From Sedimentisphaerales bacterium (GTDB lineage Bacteria; Planctomycetota; Phycisphaerae; Sedimentisphaerales; Anaerobacaceae), in NCBI GenBank assembly GCA_016930645.1, contig JAFGGH010000063.1, positions 1-55,791 on the forward strand: a DNA stretch of 55,791 nt. Direction: 5' to 3'. The notes under the pieces are model-generated. The model saw only the letters and a list, made by a program, of their open reading frames with translations. It had not been told where the DNA came from and did no database searches. This document shows positions 39,944-48,700 of the stretch, piece after piece (the stretch's first letter is position 1; every line of letters begins with the position of its first letter). The position numbers and the translations under genes are program-made.

Positions 39944-41398
39944 ATGAGTGACAAAACCAGACTTGAATATGAACAGGCAGTTGAATTTGCCGAACAGGGG
40001 CAACACGAGCAGGCCCTGGCGGCTATTGAGCGCTACCTGCAAACATCGCCAGCCGACGCCGAGGCTCTGAATGATGCCGGTGCGATATGTCACTGCCTCG
40101 GCAAAAGCGCCAAAGCAATCGGGTACCTGAACAAAGCAAGGCAGCTTGACCCTGAAAATAAGCAGGTACTCGCCAACCTGCTCGAGACGCTAATCGGAGC
40201 ACAGATGCCCGAGCAAGCCGAGCAGCTTTTTGACCATGCCCAAAGTTTCGATATTCTTAATCCCGACTTGCTCAACAGAACAGCGAATATGTATCTCGCC
40301 AAACAAAACAAGGCAGGCGCTGTTGAGGTTCTCCTTCGTTCGCTGAAGCTGTGGCCGCAGCAGGAAATCCTCGAACATATGCTGACCGTCTTAAAAAGCA
40401 AAAGGCCTAAAATAGCGTTTATCTGCGGCGCCGACGGGAGGATGTTTTTGAACCATATAAGTGATTTTCTGCAGGAGCGTTTTGAAACCCGTTTCTTCGA
40501 GGGCCGGACCGAGCAGCAATTATATGATTTGATGAAATGGAGTGACATAAGCTGGTTCGAGTGGTGTACGAATCTCGCCGTCATAGGTACAAAAGGCCCG
40601 AAAGTATGTAAAAATATCGTGAGGCTGCATCGATACGAAGCATATATGGACTGGCCGAAACAGGTAAACTGGCAAAATGTCGATGTGCTTGTCACCGTAG
40701 GCAACAGCTTTGTCAAAAACGCGCTCACTCAAATGGTGCCGAATCTTGAATTAGCCACAAAAGTCATAACTGTACCCAACGGTGTCGAGCTGGATAATCC
40801 CGATGGGTCGGGAAAATTTATCGACAGACCAAAAGGCAAAAATCTCGCCTGCGTCGGTTATATAAATATGAGAAAAAATCCCGTATTCCTTTTACAGTGT
40901 ATGCAGAAGCTGCACTACATGGATGCGGAATATAAGTTGTTTTTTGCAGGTTACTTCCAGGACGGTACTCTTGAGCAATATATAAGGCATATGGCCAGAG
41001 TGCTCGGCCTTGAGAATGTGGTTTTCTTCGACGGCTGGCAGGATGATGTGCCCGGGTGGCTTGCCGATAAGCACTACATTGTTTCCGCCAGTATAGGTGA
41101 AAGCCAGGGTATGGCTATTGCCGAAGCTATGGCTGCCGGTCTAAAGCCGGTAATACACAATTTCCCGGGAGCGTCGGAGATTTATCCCGAAGAATTTCTT
41201 TTTAATATCGCCGAGCAGTTCTGCGAGCAGATATTGTCACAGGATTATCAGCCTCTCGCGTACAGGCAGTATATAGAAGAAAGATATTGTCACAGGAAAG
41301 TGCTGAAAAAAATAAATGACATTTTTACCACTTTTGAAAAAGAAATGGATTCTAAGAAAGTTGCGGCTAATCCTCAATTTGAAAACGTACTAGTTTGA
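39944..41398 (+). CDS. TPR-GT4 glycosyltransferase
   Basis: A 484-residue protein: TPR-like helices (about 5-150: E-Q-G-Q-H-E-Q-A-L-A-A-I-E-R-Y) followed by a GT-B glycosyltransferase of the GT4 type. Seen in the second half: V-I-T-V-P-N-G-V-E-L, N-L-A-C-V-G-Y-I-N-M-R-K-N, and E-S-Q-G-M-A-I-A-E-A-M-A-A-G-L-K-P-V, a retaining-GT donor-binding motif. First gene after the sigma54 promoter at 39808 and between flgL and fliD, so it probably glycosylates flagellin or another flagellar subunit; TPR domains often recognise the protein acceptor. The start codon follows TTGGAGTAAC. Confidence 0.82.
   Translation: MSDKTRLEYEQAVEFAEQGQHEQALAAIERYLQTSPADAEALNDAGAICHCLGKSAKAIGYLNKARQLDPENKQVLANLLETLIGAQMPEQAEQLFDHAQSFDILNPDLLNRTANMYLAKQNKAGAVEVLLRSLKLWPQQEILEHMLTVLKSKRPKIAFICGADGRMFLNHISDFLQERFETRFFEGRTEQQLYDLMKWSDISWFEWCTNLAVIGTKGPKVCKNIVRLHRYEAYMDWPKQVNWQNVDVLVTVGNSFVKNALTQMVPNLELATKVITVPNGVELDNPDGSGKFIDRPKGKNLACVGYINMRKNPVFLLQCMQKLHYMDAEYKLFFAGYFQDGTLEQYIRHMARVLGLENVVFFDGWQDDVPGWLADKHYIVSASIGESQGMAIAEAMAAGLKPVIHNFPGASEIYPEEFLFNIAEQFCEQILSQDYQPLAYRQYIEERYCHRKVLKKINDIFTTFEKEMDSKKVAANPQFENVLV
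40798..40813. repeat. CCCGA palindrome within glycosyltransferase gene
   Basis: TCCCGA-TGGG-TCGGGA lies in-frame in a loop of the GT4 domain and encodes P-D-G-S-G. It matches the dispersed CCCGAT family. Confidence 0.45.
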
Positions 41399-41413
41399 TA
41401 ATAAATCAATAAT

Positions 41414-43006
41414 ATGCCCGACAAAATAATAAAAACAAACGGCCCTGTCGTTACGGTACTGATACCGACTTACAATCGACGCAGGTATCTACCGCTGGCC
41501 GTCGAAAGTGTTATCAATCAGGATTATCAGAATCTTGAAATATTCGTGATGAACGACGGGGGTGAAGATGTAAGTGATATTATCGAGTCATTTCACGAGC
41601 CGAGAATCAATTTCATAAATGGAAAAGAAAACAGGGGCAAGCCTTACAGACTCAACCAGGCCCTTGCCAAAGCGCAGGGCAAATATGTCTGCTATCTTGA
41701 TGATGACGACTTATTCTACCGGCATCACGTCAGCACTTTGGTAGATATTCTTGAGAACAAGACCGATTGCCAGTTGGCCTATAGCGATTTATATAAAACT
41801 TATTGCCGCATAGAGGCCGACGGCACCAGAACGCCGCTTAGTAAGAAAGTCGAGATTAGCAGAGACTTCGACCAGATGTTTATGTTTTACTTTAACCACG
41901 TTTTGCATGTCAGTTTGATGCACCGCAGGGACCTTTGGGACAAGGTCGGCCCTTATGATGAAAGCCTGAATGTCTTAATAGACTGGTATCTTACTAAAAG
42001 ACTGGTTTTTTATACGGACTTCTATCATACGCACGAAATAACAGGCGAGTTTTACGCAGCATTGAGTAACTCGGACAGGATTTCAGTTAAGCGGCGAGAA
42101 GACCAAAAGGACTACTGCAGAAACGTAATGGCGATAAGACAAACACGACCTCCCAAGCCGTGGCCTAAAGTAAAGGATTTATCGATTATATTCACAGCGG
42201 AAACTTTCGACCAGACCGCCGGCAACACTGTCGGAAATATCTGGCGGCACACTTTTTATCCTTATCAGGTCTATCTGTCTATGCCGCCTGAGGATTTCGC
42301 AAGGCTTTCGACGGACATGATGAACCTGGTCAATGTTCCGGTAGCGAGAGGTAGTTCGGTTGAAGCTCAGGTTGATAAGGCATTAGCTGTCTGCGAAGGC
42401 GACTTTGTCGCCATAGTACCAAAAGGCCATTCAATCCACGAGATGTGGATAGAGGACCCGCTGTATGCTTTGATAAATTCAGAGGCGAGTTTAAACGGTT
42501 TTGAGCTTGAATTATCCAACGACGAACACTGGGCTGCGGTTTTGCGCAAAGATGTCTTGCTCAGAACAAGGCGAAATTCCCCAAATGTGACACTCAAAGA
42601 ATCACTGATACGGTCTGGTGTTGACTTAAAAAAACTTCAGCCTGAAGAGATACCCTTTCAATTTGATGAGCTTCATCATGAGGCACAAGCTCAAATCAAA
42701 GACGGCAACTGGGCAAGAGCAGCCCAGATATATGAATATATTGTCAAAAACCACACTAACAATCTCTGGATGAGAAGCCAGGCTGGGCAGTGCTTTTTCA
42801 AATCCGGCGATTACAAAAAGGCTCTCGAACACAGCCGGCAAATCAACAGCCTAAGACCGACGGTTGATACCATGTTGACAGAAGCGAGGGTTCATCGAAG
42901 GCAGAAAGATTTCTGCAAAGCAATCGAATTACTGGAAGAAGCAAAACAAATTCTGGAAGGAAAATATATACCATGGACAAAGTCTTGCAAAACGCATGTA
43001 GCCTGA
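41414..43006 (+). CDS. GT2 glycosyltransferase with TPR tail
   Basis: A 530-residue protein. The N-terminal GT-A fold of family GT2 (about 10-240) has T-V-L-I-P-T-Y-N-R-R-R-Y, M-N-D-G-G and the acidic metal site L-D-D-D-D. A second GT-A-like or degenerate segment occupies about 255-390 (P-K-V-K-D-L-S-I-I-F-T-A-E-T). TPR-like repeats follow (about 415-530). The gene is 15 bases after the TPR-GT4 gene and overlaps the next TPR gene by 34 bases. Likely adds sugars to a flagellar protein or builds its glycan. Confidence 0.8.
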   Translation: MPDKIIKTNGPVVTVLIPTYNRRRYLPLAVESVINQDYQNLEIFVMNDGGEDVSDIIESFHEPRINFINGKENRGKPYRLNQALAKAQGKYVCYLDDDDLFYRHHVSTLVDILENKTDCQLAYSDLYKTYCRIEADGTRTPLSKKVEISRDFDQMFMFYFNHVLHVSLMHRRDLWDKVGPYDESLNVLIDWYLTKRLVFYTDFYHTHEITGEFYAALSNSDRISVKRREDQKDYCRNVMAIRQTRPPKPWPKVKDLSIIFTAETFDQTAGNTVGNIWRHTFYPYQVYLSMPPEDFARLSTDMMNLVNVPVARGSSVEAQVDKALAVCEGDFVAIVPKGHSIHEMWIEDPLYALINSEASLNGFELELSNDEHWAAVLRKDVLLRTRRNSPNVTLKESLIRSGVDLKKLQPEEIPFQFDELHHEAQAQIKDGNWARAAQIYEYIVKNHTNNLWMRSQAGQCFFKSGDYKKALEHSRQINSLRPTVDTMLTEARVHRRQKDFCKAIELLEEAKQILEGKYIPWTKSCKTHVA

Positions 43007-43608
43007 ATTACCAAATGCAGCATTACGAAGTGCTGAAAGAGCTCGGTGATTGCTACACATCAACCGGTGAATATGAACAGGCGAAAAAGTGCTATGAGAA
43101 AGCATCCATTCTCGGCCCGGACGAAGCCGGACCTTATGTCGGACTGGGTGTTATAGCGTTCCAGAATGAGCTTCTGGACGATGCGGATATCGCATTTCGA
43201 GTGGCTTGCCGCCTTGACCGAAATTGCGCCGAGGGCTTTTCAGGACAGGCGATGGTAGCTCAGAAAAAAGGGGAGCTTGAAAAAGCTTTCGAGATGTATT
43301 TGAAATGCCTTGAGCTTGATGTGGATAATCTGACAGCGCTTTTGGGCTTATTTCAGGTCTCCTGCCGGATGGGCTCTTTTGCGAAAGTAATCCATTATCT
43401 TGAAGTCTATCTGCAAATGCATCCCGGCGATGCTTCGGTTATGTTTTCCCTGGCGGCTTTGTATATGAAGGACGGCCGGCTGGAAGAATCGCGCGACTTT
43501 CTTCGGGACATTCTTGCGCTTGAGCCGGAAAATAAAGAGGCCTCGAATTTGCTCGAAGAAGTGGAATATTGTTTTACCAAAAAACAAAAGGAGGCTGTAG
43601 CGGTATGA
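42973..43608 (+). CDS. TPR protein of the glycosylation island
   Basis: A 211-residue soluble protein made of at least four TPR-like helical pairs (E-L-G-D-C-Y-T-S-T-G-E-Y-E-Q-A-K-K-C-Y at about 23; D-A-S-V-M-F-S-L-A-A-L-Y-M-K-D-G-R-L near residue 155). GGAAGG lies upstream of the ATG at 42973. The gene begins inside the end of the preceding glycosyltransferase gene and continues the same type of repeat in another frame, raising the possibility that the two were once one long TPR protein. It probably mediates protein contacts in the glycosylation machinery. Confidence 0.72.
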   Translation: MDKVLQNACSLNYQMQHYEVLKELGDCYTSTGEYEQAKKCYEKASILGPDEAGPYVGLGVIAFQNELLDDADIAFRVACRLDRNCAEGFSGQAMVAQKKGELEKAFEMYLKCLELDVDNLTALLGLFQVSCRMGSFAKVIHYLEVYLQMHPGDASVMFSLAALYMKDGRLEESRDFLRDILALEPENKEASNLLEEVEYCFTKKQKEAVAV

Positions 43609-43949
43609 GCTTTCAAGCAAAAATCACTGAGCCTGAAAAAAATATTGAAGACTTTAACCGGCTTTATCAGGAGCTGGTTTCACTTTTACAGCAGCAGATA
43701 AAATACATCCAGCAGGGTAATATTGAAGGTATGGAAAAGATTGCCGAACAGTGCGCCGGGTACGTCGAAAAAATCGGCTTAATGAAGCTCCTCGATAAAG
43801 AACAATTCGAAGCACAACGCCTGCAACTGAGGGACCTTTACGGTAAGCTGTGCCTGTTGATTACGGACCAGAAGCAAAAGACAACCGAAGAAATAAGAAA
43901 AATTCGCAAAACCAGTAAGACGCTGGATATTTATCGCAGCAGTGTTTAA
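43605..43949 (+). CDS. Probable FliT/FlgN-type chaperone
   Basis: A 114-residue helical protein (N-R-L-Y-Q-E-L-V-S-L-L-Q-Q-Q; C-terminal R-K-I-R-K-T-S-K-T-L-D-I-Y). The ATG at 43605 follows AGGAGG and overlaps the preceding stop codon (ATGA). Size, helix content and location in the fliD-containing island agree with a FliT-like FliD chaperone, but sequence identity is too weak to be certain. Confidence 0.5.
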   Translation: MSFQAKITEPEKNIEDFNRLYQELVSLLQQQIKYIQQGNIEGMEKIAEQCAGYVEKIGLMKLLDKEQFEAQRLQLRDLYGKLCLLITDQKQKTTEEIRKIRKTSKTLDIYRSSV

Positions 43950-43961
43950 GGACGACCAGTT

Positions 43962-44023
43962 GTAGCACGGGCATCTTGCCCGTGAATTCCACCCCGATGT
44001 ATATCGGGGGAAGGCCGTGGTAC
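43962..44023. repeat. Composite of two palindrome families upstream of the acyl/methyltransferase gene
   Basis: CACGGGCA-TCT-TGCCCGTG (43966-43984) is followed by CCCCGAT-GTAT-ATCGGGG (43992-44009). GTAGCACGGGC (43962-43972) and GGCCGTGGTAC (44013-44023) form imperfect outer arms (9 of 11), so the second element sits within a longer copy of the first. GGTTAAATGGTTAAATGG repeats follow up to the start codon. Confidence 0.6.
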
Positions 44024-44039
44024 ATGGTTAAATGGTTAA

Positions 44040-45662
44040 ATGGAACACACAACTATTATAAACGGCATAAATAAATCGGTATCGAGCTTTTGTGACGTTA
44101 ATTGTTCAATTGCTCTTGTAACCGGAACAGACAGCGTCAGATTCTATAATTATGCAGATTTTCTTGCGAAGCTGAATTTGCCCGAAGAATATGAAGTTAT
44201 AATTGTTGACCCGGGCTGTTTTGTTATAGACAAAGAGAAAATTCTACAATTGCTGAAAAGAGCGGTTTTTGCTGATGGTTACGGTTTAGCCAACGAGCAG
44301 CAATTTTTCGATAAAGCCGCTGATATTGCTGCCGGCGGGATTCTGCTATTGGTTCGTGACTTCATACAATTCGATACACAGGTGTTCGACGAGACTATCA
44401 AAGAGCTGAAGGCAAAAGGGGAAAAGGTAAGTATTTCAAGTAACGCCAATTTTATTTTAGTTGATGCCGAATACTACCGGAGCATAGGCGGTCTTGCGGG
44501 GCTGACCCGCCGCCCCGTCTCGCGACGAGAGTCGCGGGGGCAGGCCGATACGGTAACACCGCAGCCCAAAGAATCATCTCCTGAAATTCGCGAGAAATTG
44601 ATTTTTGCTCGTGACCTGAATGGTCGGGAAATTTCACTAAAAGCCGGAGCCGGCACAGTAATTGACACGGATGTTATTATCGATTGTCCCGAGAAGGTGA
44701 AAATCGGTGCAAATACCAAAATCAGGAAAGGTGTTGTGCTTCGTCCTGAGGGGGGAGAAATTGTCATAGGAGATAACTGTGTGATAAATCATTACACGGT
44801 TATACATGGCAAAGGTGGTATCTATATAGGTGACTGGACCATAATGTCTCCACACTGTGGTATCTATGCTCAAAATCACAGTTTTGATAGTTTCGATTTG
44901 CCCATAACAAAGCAGCCAAACGTTGGTAAAGGTGTATATTTGATGGGCGACAACTGGGTAGGTGCAGGTGCGATAATTTGCGACGATGTTACCATTGGCA
45001 AAGGGGCAGTGATTGGTGCTAATTCGACAGTAACAAAATCCGTGTCTATGGCTTTAGTAGCTGCAGGCTCTCCGGCTAAAATTATAAATCGAAGGTATCC
45101 TGACAAATGGGACTTCAGTAACAGAGAAAGGGCTGTCCCTGAGGGTATGCCGCAGGATATATACGAGCATGTAATGGAAAGGTGCAGGCTGATTAAAGAG
45201 CTTGTTAATCCTGATGATGTTGTCCTTGATGTGGGCTGCGGCGAGGGCATTGTAACAGTGGAAATCGCAAAGAAAGCCAAAACTGTTGTGGGATGTGATT
45301 ATTCCATCGAGGCTGTTAATATAGCCGGAAAACTTCATCCTGAGGTTGAATTTGTTTACTCAAATTCAACCAGCTTAAGGTTCGCTGATAATTCTTTTAC
45401 CAAGGTAGTACTTTCCGATGTGGCCGAGCATCTGATGCCGATCCAATTCGTAAATACAGTTGGCCAGATTAACAGGGTGCTTAAATCAGGCTGCGAATTG
45501 ATTTTGGCTACACCTCTTACCGGTTATGGCAAAAACACTTCTACCTATGCCCACATATATGAATACTCCGAAAGCGAAATGCTCCGGCTTTTGTCCGGGA
45601 TTTTCTATGATGTTAAGCTGATAAATAAACATTACGGACTTATTGTCGGCAAAAAGAAATGA
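44040..45662 (+). CDS. Three-part fusion: unknown / hexapeptide acyltransferase / methyltransferase
   Basis: A 540-residue cytoplasmic enzyme. Residues 1-150 form an alpha/beta region of unknown family (possibly a degenerate GT-A). About 200-350 is a left-handed beta-helix acyltransferase (repeats such as I-G-D-N-C-V-I-N-H-Y-T-V-I and I-G-K-G-A-V-I-G-A-N-S-T-V) with N-H-S-F for the catalytic His region. About 370-540 is a class I SAM methyltransferase with V-L-D-V-G-C-G-E-G (395-403). The linker between the first two domains (about 152-172) is encoded by GC-rich palindromic DNA. Acylation plus methylation of one sugar is typical of flagellar glycans. The ribosome binding site is weak. Confidence 0.78.
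   Translation: MEHTTIINGINKSVSSFCDVNCSIALVTGTDSVRFYNYADFLAKLNLPEEYEVIIVDPGCFVIDKEKILQLLKRAVFADGYGLANEQQFFDKAADIAAGGILLLVRDFIQFDTQVFDETIKELKAKGEKVSISSNANFILVDAEYYRSIGGLAGLTRRPVSRRESRGQADTVTPQPKESSPEIREKLIFARDLNGREISLKAGAGTVIDTDVIIDCPEKVKIGANTKIRKGVVLRPEGGEIVIGDNCVINHYTVIHGKGGIYIGDWTIMSPHCGIYAQNHSFDSFDLPITKQPNVGKGVYLMGDNWVGAGAIICDDVTIGKGAVIGANSTVTKSVSMALVAAGSPAKIINRRYPDKWDFSNRERAVPEGMPQDIYEHVMERCRLIKELVNPDDVVLDVGCGEGIVTVEIAKKAKTVVGCDYSIEAVNIAGKLHPEVEFVYSNSTSLRFADNSFTKVVLSDVAEHLMPIQFVNTVGQINRVLKSGCELILATPLTGYGKNTSTYAHIYEYSESEMLRLLSGIFYDVKLINKHYGLIVGKKK
44511..44535. repeat. GC-rich palindrome in the domain linker
   Basis: TCTCG-CGA-CGAGA (44518-44530) and the alternative GCGAC-GAGA-GTCGC (44522-44535) lie in a GC-rich insert-like stretch whose base composition differs from flanking DNA. 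It is read as a basic P-V-S-R-R-E-S-R linker. Confidence 0.5.
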
Positions 45663-45673
45663 GATTTTAATGA

Positions 45674-45741
45674 TGGTTAATTGGGTGTCCGGCTTGTTGA
45701 GTGTAATTTAACCAATTAACTAATTAACCGATTAACCAATT
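45674..45741. repeat. TTAACCAATTAAC repeat cluster
   Basis: Several copies of ATTAACCAATTAA-like 10-13-mers in both orientations fill the gap before the radical-SAM gene. Similar runs occur at 608-630, 44026-44040 and 55664-55690, so it is a dispersed AT-rich repeat. Confidence 0.55.
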
Positions 45742-45755
45742 TGAGAGTTGATACG

Positions 45756-48700
45756 ATGAATGTCTTACTTGTAACCAGCGCAGCACCGAGTCAGGCGCCT
45801 TTCTCGACGGGAGAAAAAAGGCCTCCGGCAGGGATAGGCTTTTTGATTTCGGTTCTGCGAAATGCCGGACAAAATGTTTTCTTTATTGATAATTACTTAA
45901 AGCCGAACAATTTTCTCGAAACGGATTACCTGCGGGAAAACAGCATCAATTTTGTCGGTATATACGCCAATACGATATGTTACCGTGATACTATGCGGAT
46001 GTTCAAAAAGCTGCAACAGATGCGGTGTGAGGGGAAATGGTCGGGCAAGATTATGGTCGGCGGGCCGCATACTACCGTAGCTCTCGATACAATTCCGGAT
46101 TATGTGGATTTTATTGTGCAGGGAGAGGGAGAGCAGGCTGTGGTTGATATAGTCGAAGGAAAAGTTAATGAAAGAGTGGTTTGTTATCCGCGACTGCAAA
46201 ATCTTGACGAATTGCCGCCGCCTGCATGGGATTATTTTGTCAATCAGCCTTATGACTGGTCTATGAGATTTATCGATGACGGGCCGGTCTTTACGATGAA
46301 TACCAGCAGGGGTTGTCCCTTCAAGTGTCGGTTCTGCTCGGTCGGCTCGATATGGGGCAAGAAATATACTTATTTCAGCGCCGAGCGTGTTGTTAGTGAG
46401 ATTGAATATCTGGTTAAAAATTACGGTGCCAAAGGCATATATTTCAGAGAAGATAACTTTACTCTCAACCGGACAAGGCTTGAGAAGTTCTGCAATCTGA
46501 TTATAGAAAAAGGTCTCAAAATTCAGTGGGTATGCGAGTCGCGTGTCTCGAATCTCGATGCGGATATTATGCGACTTATGGCAAGGGCGGGACTGAAGGG
46601 TTTTTATTTCGGTGTTGAAAGCGGCTCGCAGCGAATGCTCGATTTGATGGACAAGGGCATAACGGTCGAGCAGATAAGAAACGCATTTAAGCTCTGCAAG
46701 GAAGCAAATGTCAAGGCCGCCGCAAGTATCATAGTCGGCGTTCCGGGTGAAACACAGCAGGACATAAAGGCTACCCAGGATTTGCTCAATGAGATTAAAC
46801 CAGACGTTACCTGGGCCAATGTTTTTGTCGGCATACCGGATAGTTCGCTATACCGTTACTGTCTTGATAATAAGTTATACGAATATATCGATGACCGCGG
46901 ACTGGTGTATCTGCAGGGACACAATTTGAGAGTAAAGCAATTTTACGGCGACGGACTTAACGCCTGCATTCCAACTGAAGAATCGCGCAAGGATGCAGCT
47001 AATCCGCCCAAGATAAGTGTCCTTATGGCGGCGCATAATGGCGAGAAATACATCGGCCAGGCCTTGCAGAGCATATACAATCAAAGTTTTCAGGATTTTG
47101 AAGTAGTTGTAGTTGATGATGCCGGTACCGACAAAACGTCGGATATCCTTCTTAAGATGAAAGACTCAAGAACAAGCATTTATCGTAACAGCAAAAACCT
47201 CGGCCTTACAAAATCTCTTAATATAGGATTAAAGCTTTGCCGCGGTGAGTTTGTCGCGCGTATGGATGCAGATGACATTTCTTATCCGCAGCGCTTCGCA
47301 AAGCAGATGCAGTTTTTTGCGGAACACCCCGACACCGATGTACTCGGCTGTTGGTGTCACCGTATTGATAATAAAGGCAATGTACGCAGTTCTTATGACG
47401 GCAGACCGACCGAAGCGGAAGATCTAAAAAAGGGATTGCTAAAAGGTAATTCCATAGCCCACGGGACTGCGATGGTTCGCAGAAAGAAACTTGTTGAAGT
47501 CGGCGGTTACAATGAGAATTACCGCTACTCGCAGGACCATGATTTATGGCTGAGACTTTCCGAAATTGCAAAACTCAGGAACTTGCCCGAGTATCTGTAT
47601 GGGCTCCGTTTCTGGGAGGATAATATCACTAACAAAAAGATAGATGAGCAGTCTCAATTCAGCCAAAGAGCCATACAAGAAGCATTGAATCGCAGCAAAA
47701 ACAGGGTTCTTAGTAAAGAAGTGGTTGCAGAAACAACTTCGTTTGATGGTCAGGTAAAGTTTTCTGTAATTATGGCAAACTATAATAATGGTAAATATAT
47801 TGCAGAAGCGATAGATTCCATTTTGAATCAGACTTTCAGCGATTGGGAACTTGTAATTGTTGATGATTGTTCAACGGATAATTCACTTCAAATAATTAAC
47901 AGTTATCTTAATGATAAACGCATCAGGGTTATAAATCACCAAAACAACGAAGGCTATGTCGGAGCTTTGAGAACTGCCATTAGTAATGTTCGGTCGGAGA
48001 TTTTCGGCATACTGGACAGTGACGATTTTCTGCGAAAAGATGCCCTGGAGATAATGTATAACGAACATATTAAAAATCCACAGGCAGGTTTGATATATTC
48101 CCAGTTTATTTGCTGTGATGAAAATCTTCGGCCTCGGCGCATCGGTTTTGGCGCATCAATACCTAAAGGCAAAACAAATTTGGACCAGCATGTTGCTACA
48201 GCTTTTAGAACATTCAAGCTGCGGGATTACCTTAAGACCGAAGGTTATGATGAACGGATACAATATGCCGAGGACAGAGATATATGTTATAAGATGGAGG
48301 AAGTGAGCGGGCTTAAATTCGTTAATGAGAATTTATATTTATATAGAGAGCTTGATTATTCGCAGAGTCACGATTCTCATAAAGCCGCAGTTGGAAGGGT
48401 AAACCGTTTAATGGCCGGAATTAATGCTTATAAGAGGCGAGGACAAAAGCCTTTATTTGGTCTGGAGCGATACGGTGATTGGGGAAAGATTAATTTAAGA
48501 AATATTCAGGACAGATACCAATTGGGTTTAAAATATATCAAAGATGGCAATTGCGAAGGCGCTGAAGCTGTATTTAAAGCTGTTTTAGACTCCTGCAAGC
48601 AGTTTTTTAACGCGAGAGAGCAGGGAATTATCGACACGGGAGCTGACCAATATAGCTGGATTTGCGAGTGTTATTATGTTTCTTCCCTGCAATTAGCGAA

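Noticed and set aside
45674-45741. CRISPR-like direct repeats in the TTAACCAATTAAC cluster
   Set aside because: Units are 10-13 bases, overlap and lack unique spacers of constant length; no cas gene is present.
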